This document shows positions 59,219-64,000 of a DNA stretch of 64,000 nucleotides, piece by piece. Where the stretch lies: the NCBI GenBank assembly GCA_963753245.1, contig CAVWBK010000011.1, forward strand, positions 1 through 64,000. The letters run 5' to 3'. The stretch's first letter is position 1. The number at the start of each line of letters is the position of its first letter. The notes below the pieces were generated by a model. It saw only the letters and a program-made list of their open reading frames with translations. It was not told the origin of the DNA and ran no database searches. The DNA is from VRUE01 sp963753245 (GTDB lineage: Bacteria > Actinomycetota > Thermoleophilia > Solirubrobacterales > 70-9). A program made the position numbers and the translations under genes.

Positions 59219-59872
59219 TCAGGCCATGTAGTCGGGGTCGCCGGGCAATACCACGCGGTTGTTCTCGCCGCTGCCGATCACCCGGGGTAGGATCGGCTCG
59301 ACCTCGAGCTCGCGATGGGCGGCTAGCGCCTCCTCGGCGCTGCCGAAGTCCTGCAGCGATTCGAGCTGCTTGACGGTCGGGAAAGCGAGGACGAGCTCGC
59401 CGGCTTTGAAGGCGTCGAGCGCGGCCCGCGGCTCGAACCAGGCCGCCTCCACCGTCTCGACTCCGTCCGGCTCCGGGGGAGAGTGGGCAGGCGCGAGGGC
59501 GAGGAAGAACCAGGCATCGAACCGGGTGGAGATCACCTCGGGGGTGATCCAGCGCGAGAAGAGGGTCAGCGCCTCGGGTCCCGGCAGCTCGATCGAGGCC
59601 TCCTCGGCGAGCTCCCGCACGGCGCAGGCGCGGCGCCCGGTCTCGCCGTCGCCGTCGCCTTCGTCGACGGCGCCGCCCGGGAACACCCAGACGTTAGGCA
59701 TGAACTTGGCGCTGGGGGCCCGCTTCAGCAGCAGCACCTCGAGGGCGCGGTCACGATGCTTGCCGCCGCGGCGCAGCAGCACAACCGAGGCGGCGGGACG
59801 CGGCACTGAGGGTGTGCCCAGGTTGGCCGCCTCAGCCGGTCCTCGCTGGCGCTCCCCCTCGACGCTGCACAT
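59219..59872 (-). CDS. NUDIX hydrolase
   Basis: The 217-residue protein has the Nudix box as GGAVDEGD...ETGRRACAVRELAEEASIEL (about 66-97), with a small insertion after the GG. VLLLKRAPSAKFMPNVWVFPGG precedes it, a form seen in the NUDT19/CoA-type Nudix branch. Members hydrolyse nucleoside diphosphate-linked substrates; the substrate here is unknown. A TAGGCT box lies 6 nt before the ATG. It converges with the hypothetical gene at 58539-59210. Confidence 0.88.
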   Translation of the reverse strand: MCSVEGERQRGPAEAANLGTPSVPRPAASVVLLRRGGKHRDRALEVLLLKRAPSAKFMPNVWVFPGGAVDEGDGDGETGRRACAVRELAEEASIELPGPEALTLFSRWITPEVISTRFDAWFFLALAPAHSPPEPDGVETVEAAWFEPRAALDAFKAGELVLAFPTVKQLESLQDFGSAEEALAAHRELEVEPILPRVIGSGENNRVVLPGDPDYMA

Positions 59873-59878
59873 TACCCC

Positions 59879-59884
59879 AGCCTA
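59879..59884 (-). promoter_or_regulatory. -10 box of the NUDIX gene
   Basis: On the minus strand TAGGCT ends 6 nt before the ATG at 59872. Confidence 0.45.
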
Positions 59885-59901
59885 CCCTGCCACGAGGGTG
59901 C

Positions 59902-61092
59902 TCAGGCAAGGGCGTTGGAGCGAGCGCGGCGCAGCCAGGCCCGGCGCGCCAGCCAGCCGAGCAGCGCGATCGCCGCCAGCGGTGCGAGCAGAGCGAGGCC
60001 GATCAACGCGACTCCGGCCGCGATCGCGAGGATCCGACCAGCGTCGTCGAGGCCGTTGCCGACGCCCCAGCCGCTGGCCCCGCCTTCGCCGCCCGGTTCC
60101 GTTTCGATGCGCAACGAGACCCGCGAGAGGTTGGCCCGCCGTTGCAGGGTCGAGAGTCGCGAGCGCAGCGCCGCCGCGCGGCCGCGCTCGGTGCGCAGCT
60201 CGGCTTCGACCTGGGCTCGCTCGCCTTCGGTGTCGGCGCCGGCCAGCTGGGTGAGCAGGCTCTCGACCCGGGCGTGGGAGTCCTGCAGTCTTTCGCCGAC
60301 GCCGACGGTCGGCGCGGTGATGTCTTCGGTTGACTCGTGACGGGAGCGCACCTCGGCTATGCCGGAGAAGGCGGCCAGCGCCTCGTCCAGCCTGGCGCTG
60401 GGGATCAGCAGGTCGAAGCTGGCGCCTGCGTCACCGTGGGAGCCGTCGCGGATCGTCGAGTGCAGGACGATGCCGTTGGCGGCGTGGACCGCTTCGAATA
60501 CCTGGGCCGAGTCGGCGCGCAGCGAGGACGGGTCGGCGGCAAGGACGATCGCCGCACCCCGTTCGACGTCGCGGTTGCCGTTGCGCGAGGCGTAGGGCCC
60601 GGTTCTGTCCGGCCCGGAGCGGTCGGCCCGGGTCGCGTTGAAGCTGGCGCCGGAAGCGACTTCGCCTGCTTCGGATTCGCCCTCCGCTCCCGAAGGAGCA
60701 GTGGGGGCTCCCGACCTCGTTTCGCTTCCGCTGGTCATTCCCGGAGCGGCTCTGGCGCCCGCCCTGCCGATCGGCAAGGGTCCGGCATTTGAGAGATGGC
60801 TCGCGGACGGCACGCTCGCGCCGTGCTCGGAGACCGCGATCACGGCGGTGGCGAGCGCGATCGCGGTCAGCGCCAATCCACCGGCGCCGGCCAGCAAACG
60901 GCGTCGCGACGGCCGAAGGCGCAGGCGCCGCGCCGACTTTCCCAGCCACGAATTCCTGGCCGAGCCACGGCGCTTATCGGGGAAGCCGGCGGCGGCCCGG
61001 GCGTCGAGCTGCTCCCCGAACTCGGGCCGAGGCGTCGGGCGCAGCTCACGCAGGGCGGCGGCGAGGTCGATCTCTTCTCTATGCGAGCTCAT
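59902..61092 (-). CDS. DUF4349-type membrane protein, putative anti-sigma factor
   Basis: The 396-residue protein has a short cytosolic N-terminus (~1-65) ending in an Arg-rich stretch and a membrane helix (~69-89). A Ser/Gly/Ala-rich linker follows, then a DUF4349-like domain with a coiled-coil (TEDITAPTVGVGERLQDSHARVESLLTQL...ERAQVEAELRTERGRAAALRSRLSTLQ). A second helix region lies near 352-376. It overlaps the ECF sigma gene by 14 nt on the same strand, the usual position of an anti-sigma partner. No zinc-binding anti-sigma motif is visible, so the role is inferred from context. Confidence 0.75.
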   Translation of the reverse strand: MSSHREEIDLAAALRELRPTPRPEFGEQLDARAAAGFPDKRRGSARNSWLGKSARRLRLRPSRRRLLAGAGGLALTAIALATAVIAVSEHGASVPSASHLSNAGPLPIGRAGARAAPGMTSGSETRSGAPTAPSGAEGESEAGEVASGASFNATRADRSGPDRTGPYASRNGNRDVERGAAIVLAADPSSLRADSAQVFEAVHAANGIVLHSTIRDGSHGDAGASFDLLIPSARLDEALAAFSGIAEVRSRHESTEDITAPTVGVGERLQDSHARVESLLTQLAGADTEGERAQVEAELRTERGRAAALRSRLSTLQRRANLSRVSLRIETEPGGEGGASGWGVGNGLDDAGRILAIAAGVALIGLALLAPLAAIALLGWLARRAWLRRARSNALA

Positions 61093-61651
61093 CTGGGCAG
61101 GCCTCCCTCAGCTTGGTCATCGTCCGGTGCAGGCGGGTGCCGGTGTTCGACTCGCTGAGCCCGAGCACGGCGGCGATCTCCGCGTTGCTGAGTCCGGCGA
61201 AGAACTTGAGCGCGACCAGCTCTCGCTCGGCGGCGCTGAGTGCGGCCAGGGCAGCGGCAAGGGCAACGCGGCGTTCGCTTTGCTCGACGCTCTCGCCGGC
61301 GCTCGGCCGGCCGAGGTCGAGGGGGTCGGTCGCCAGCTCCGCCTGTCGCCCGCGGCGCCGCAGCTCGTCGAGGGCCGCGTTGCGGGTGATCCCGAAGAGC
61401 CAGGCGCGGGCCTCGCCTCGCCGCGGATCGAACCGGGCTCGCTTCCTGTACGCGCGCTCGAAGGCGGTCGCGGTGACCTCCTCGGCCGCCGAGCGGTCGC
61501 GGAGCAGACCGGCCGCATAGGCGTAGACGTCGTCGCGGCTCGAGCGGTAGAGCTGGTCGAAGGCGATCTCGCCCTTGCTTTGAGTGTCCGCGGGGCTTAC
61601 GGTCAGAGCCTGACTCACATCCCCACTACGGGCGGGATTGCGATCCGTCAC
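61079..61651 (-). CDS. ECF RNA polymerase sigma factor
   Basis: The 190-residue sigma-70 family protein has region 2 (FDQLYRSSRDDVYAYAAGLLRDRSAAEEVTATAFERAYRK...WLFGITRNAALDELRR) and region 4 (ALAALSAAERELVALKFFAGLSNAEIAAVLGLSESNTGTRLHRTMTKLRE). There is no region 3, so it is an ECF type. The GTG start is preceded 6 nt upstream by AATACT, compatible with a leaderless, possibly autoregulated start. The cognate membrane regulator follows directly. Confidence 0.92.
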   Translation of the reverse strand: MTDRNPARSGDVSQALTVSPADTQSKGEIAFDQLYRSSRDDVYAYAAGLLRDRSAAEEVTATAFERAYRKRARFDPRRGEARAWLFGITRNAALDELRRRGRQAELATDPLDLGRPSAGESVEQSERRVALAAALAALSAAERELVALKFFAGLSNAEIAAVLGLSESNTGTRLHRTMTKLREACPDELA

Positions 61652-61665
61652 ACCGCCAGTATTGG

Positions 61666-63000
61666 TCAGGCGGCGCGGGGGAGGCGCTCGGCCCAGCGCC
61701 CGTCGCTCGCGACGCGCGCCGTGGAGGCGAGGCCGGCCTCGATCGAGGCGGCAGTTATCTCAACCAGACTGTTCAACTCGGCGCTGGTGATCGCGAGCGG
61801 GGGCATGAGGACGAGGGTGTCGCCGAGGGGGCGAATTATCGCCCCTCGCCGACGCGCCTCGAGGGTGACCCGGTGGCCGACCCGCAGTGCCGGGTCGTGC
61901 TCGCCGAGATCGATGCCGACCATGAACCCGCGCCCCCTGACCTCAGCGACACCCGCGACTGCGGCGAGCGGCTCGAGCTGGGACCAGAGCTCACGGATCT
62001 TGGGTTGCAGGCGCGAGATCGTGCGCTCGGACTCGAAGGTGTCGAGGTTGGCGATCGCCGCCGCGCAGGCGAGCGGGTTGCCGGTGTAGGTGTGGCCGTG
62101 GAAGAAGGTCCGCTGCTCCTCGGGGGCGCCGAGGAAGCCCGCGTAGATTCGCTCGGTGGCCAGCGTCGCCGCCAGCGGCATGTAGCCGCCGGTCAGGCCC
62201 TTCGCCAGGCACATCAGATCAGGCGCTACCGCTTCGTGCTCGCAGGCAAACATCGTTCCGGTGCGACCGAAGCCGGTCGCCACCTCGTCGCAGATCAGCA
62301 GAACACCGAAGCGATCACAGAGCTCGCGCACCGCCGCCAGGTAGCCGGGTGGCTGGACCAGTATCCCGGCTGCCCCCTGCACCAGGGGCTCAACGATCAC
62401 GGCGGCGACCTCCTCTTCGTGAGCCGAGAGGATACGGGCGAGATCATCAGCATCACCCGCCGTGGCTCTGTACCCGGGGAAGAGAAGCGGCCTGTAGGCG
62501 GCGTGAAAAAGGTCGATGCCGCCGACCGAGACCGAGCCGAGGGTGTCGCCGTGATAGGCGTCACCGAGGTGGATGAAGGAGGTTCGAAGGGTGTGTTGGC
62601 CGCCCCGCTGCTGTTGGTATTGGAAGGCCATCTTCAGAGCGATCTCGGTCGCCGTTGAACCCGAGTCTGAGTAAAAGACGCGACTCAGCCCGGGCGGGGT
62701 TATCTTGATCAGGCGGGCGGCGAGCTCGGCAGCGGCGGGGTGGGTGAGGCCGAGCATCGTCGAGTGCGCGATCTTGCCGAGCTGGGCGCGGATCGCCGCA
62801 TCGATCCGCGCGTGAGCGTGGCCGTGGACGTTGCACCAAAGCGACGAGGTTCCGTCCAGATAACGGCGCCCGGCGCTGTCGATCAGGTAGGAACCCTCGC
62901 CGCGTTCGATGACCAGCGGTTCCTCCTCACACCAACTCTGTTGCGGGGTGAATGGGTGCCAGAGGTGGTCGCGGTCCAGCTGCACATGGTCGACCGTCAT
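61666..63000 (-). CDS. bioA: Adenosylmethionine-8-amino-7-oxononanoate aminotransferase
   Basis: BioA (444 residues) is a PLP-dependent class III aminotransferase of biotin synthesis that uses SAM as amino donor. It begins LDRDHLWHPFTPQQSW and includes YLDGTSSLWCNVHGHAHARID, ICDEVATGFGRTGTMFACEHEAVAPDLMCLAKGLTGGYMPL (PLP Lys in AKGLTGG), and HGHTYTGNPLACAAA. No other biotin gene is adjacent. The ATG at 63000 fits the family N-terminus better than the upstream in-frame codon. Confidence 0.93.
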   Translation of the reverse strand: MTVDHVQLDRDHLWHPFTPQQSWCEEEPLVIERGEGSYLIDSAGRRYLDGTSSLWCNVHGHAHARIDAAIRAQLGKIAHSTMLGLTHPAAAELAARLIKITPPGLSRVFYSDSGSTATEIALKMAFQYQQQRGGQHTLRTSFIHLGDAYHGDTLGSVSVGGIDLFHAAYRPLLFPGYRATAGDADDLARILSAHEEEVAAVIVEPLVQGAAGILVQPPGYLAAVRELCDRFGVLLICDEVATGFGRTGTMFACEHEAVAPDLMCLAKGLTGGYMPLAATLATERIYAGFLGAPEEQRTFFHGHTYTGNPLACAAAIANLDTFESERTISRLQPKIRELWSQLEPLAAVAGVAEVRGRGFMVGIDLGEHDPALRVGHRVTLEARRRGAIIRPLGDTLVLMPPLAITSAELNSLVEITAASIEAGLASTARVASDGRWAERLPRAA

Positions 63001-63082
63001 TCTCGCCACTGACCCTAGTCGCGCTTCCGGCGGCAAGCCCCTCAGTGATATCGGTCACACGAGCAAATATTGTGCTGGAGAA

Positions 63083-63104
63083 ATAGTTGTTCATATGCAA
63101 CTAT
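63083..63104 (+). promoter_or_regulatory. MarR-type palindromic operator
   Basis: ATAGTTG (63083-63089) and CAACTAT (63098-63104) are perfect inverted repeats separated by 8 nt containing CATATG. The repeat lies 8 nt before the MarR start and overlaps a candidate promoter (TTGTGC at 63070-63075 with an AT-rich -10 at about 63093). It is the likely autoregulatory site. Confidence 0.65.
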
Positions 63105-63111
63105 TGCCAAC

Positions 63112-63642
63112 ATGCAAGCAAGTGAGATGGCGACGATCCTCGAAGAGGCGGGCAGTGCGGGGGCCAGCGCCGAGGCCCAGGAGACCGCAGCCCGGCTTAG
63201 CGCCCTGATGCGACATGTCTTCCTCTATGACCGCGGCAATCAGCTGCGGGTGATCGAGGAGTCCGGTCTCTCGATGACCCAGTGCAAGGCGCTGTTGGAG
63301 CTCGGCGGCCTCGGGGCCGCTTCCGAGCCGCGTCAGGTCAGTGACCTCGCCGAGCGCTTCGGTGTCTCGGTTCCATCGATGAGCCGAGCGGTCGACGCAC
63401 TGGTCAAGAAGAAGCTGGTCACCAGGCTGGAGGACCCCAGCGACCGGCGCGTGCGCCGGGTGGCGATCACCGCGCGCGGCAAGCAGCTCGTCGACACCTT
63501 GCTCGTCGTCCGCCAGGCCGGGATGGAAGCGTTCGCCGAGAGCCTGAGCGCGGCCCAGCGCCGCAAGCTCGATGCCGCCGTGGACGCGCTGATGGACCGG
63601 CCCGACATCGCCGAAACCTTTGAACACCTGAAGGGAGTTTGA
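63112..63642 (+). CDS. MarR-family transcriptional regulator
   Basis: The 176-residue regulator has a winged-helix core: LSALMRHVFLYDRGNQLRVIEESGLSMTQCKALLELGGL, recognition helix region VSDLAERFGVSVPSMSRAVDALVKKKLVTRLEDPSDRRVRRVAIT with the wing Asp-x-Arg pattern. MarR proteins usually repress a neighbouring exporter until a ligand binds. It is co-directional with the exporter, 2 nt apart, and has the palindrome at 63083-63104 upstream. The ATG at 63112 is chosen because the upstream part lies on the operator. Confidence 0.93.
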   Translation: MQASEMATILEEAGSAGASAEAQETAARLSALMRHVFLYDRGNQLRVIEESGLSMTQCKALLELGGLGAASEPRQVSDLAERFGVSVPSMSRAVDALVKKKLVTRLEDPSDRRVRRVAITARGKQLVDTLLVVRQAGMEAFAESLSAAQRRKLDAAVDALMDRPDIAETFEHLKGV

Positions 63643-63644
63643 GT

Positions 63645-64000
63645 TTGACCCGTTACCGACACCTGATCACTGACGAAAACCGCAAGTGGTGGACGCTCGG
63701 CGCGATGTGCTTCGCGCTGTTCATGATCATGCTCGACAACACCGTCGTGAACGTGGCGCTGCCCTCGATCCAGCGTGATCTCGGCGCCTCAACCTCCGCG
63801 CTTGAGTGGACGGTCAGCGGCTACACGCTGTCCTTCGCCGTCCTGCTGGTCACCGGCGGTCGGCTCGGCGACATCTTCGGACGCCGCCGCATGTTCCTCG
63901 CCGGCGTCATCATCTTTGCGCTGAGCTCGGCGACCGCCGGCCTGGCTGCCGATCAGCTCGACCTGGTCATCAGCCGCATCGTGCAGGGCGCCGGGGCGGC
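63645..64000 (+). CDS. MFS transporter, DHA2/EmrB-QacA type (partial, cut by window end)
   Basis: About 118 residues are visible. They begin at TTG with AAGGGAG 8 nt upstream. The DHA2 motif LDNTVVNVALPSIQRDLGAS is in helix 1, WTVSGYTLSFAVLLVTGGRLGDIFGRRRMF carries motif A, and further helices follow. These 14-helix exporters use the proton gradient to expel drugs or other small molecules. Control by the adjacent MarR protein is expected from the shared operon. Confidence 0.9.
   Translation, partial: MTRYRHLITDENRKWWTLGAMCFALFMIMLDNTVVNVALPSIQRDLGASTSALEWTVSGYTLSFAVLLVTGGRLGDIFGRRRMFLAGVIIFALSSATAGLAADQLDLVISRIVQGAGA

Noticed and set aside
60638..62089. 483-codon + frame across the DUF4349, ECF sigma and bioA genes
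   Set aside because: It crosses three well-supported genes on the other strand and shows no domain of its own.

Overview
The window is one continuous stretch of a high-GC bacterial chromosome. Coding is dense, GTG and TTG starts are common, and many single genes look leaderless. Protein style points to Actinomycetota, most likely Thermoleophilia (Solirubrobacterales-like). The signs are small families I recall from that group, Zn-type ribosomal proteins and long low-complexity tails on ribosomal proteins. The class-level placement is from memory; a marker-gene tree would settle it.

Region 1 (about 1-37,900) is the transcription/translation core, almost all on the + strand: rpmG-secE-nusG-rplK-rplA, a secreted beta-propeller gene, an L10-type leader with rplJ-rplL, rpoB-rpoC, fusA-tuf, the S10 and spc operons through secY-adk-map, then rpmJ-rpsM-rpsK-rpsD-rpoA-rplQ. 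Three departures from the usual order stand out. The propeller gene separates rplKA from rplJL. A block with rpsG and rpsL plus a HAD-like gene and two membrane-protein genes lies on the minus strand between rpoC and fusA. An O-methyltransferase sits where infA is expected, and infA is absent.

Region 2 (about 37,900-49,400) holds truA, surE, ligA, a D-Ala-D-Ala carboxypeptidase and a patatin-like hydrolase facing each other across a 21-bp gap, a TolB-like secreted protein, a long-chain acyl-CoA ligase with a 62-residue helix-turn-helix-like partner, a membrane-anchored DsbA-like protein, tRNA-Pro(CGG) and a secreted glycoside hydrolase.

Region 3 (about 49,400-50,335) contains no intact gene. 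It holds two adjacent decayed genes, one a ferritin-like protein and the other an unnamed family.

Region 4 (about 50,336-64,000) is a stress and regulation area. It has an MscS channel, a complete partner-switching set (GAF-PP2C phosphatase, STAS antagonist, RsbW-like kinase with an extra C-terminal domain, SigB/SigF-type sigma factor) spread over both strands, superoxide dismutase, a rubredoxin-GMC oxidoreductase pair in which the flavoenzyme carries a C-x2-C-x2-C-x3-C motif, LemA, a Nudix hydrolase, an ECF sigma factor with a DUF4349 membrane protein, bioA, and a MarR regulator with a palindromic operator ahead of a DHA2-type exporter cut by the window end.

The clearest cross-cutting signal is regulatory. 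At least ten non-ribosomal genes have a TANNNT-type hexamer 6-8 nt before the start codon and usually no Shine-Dalgarno. One such hexamer appears to serve two divergent genes at once.
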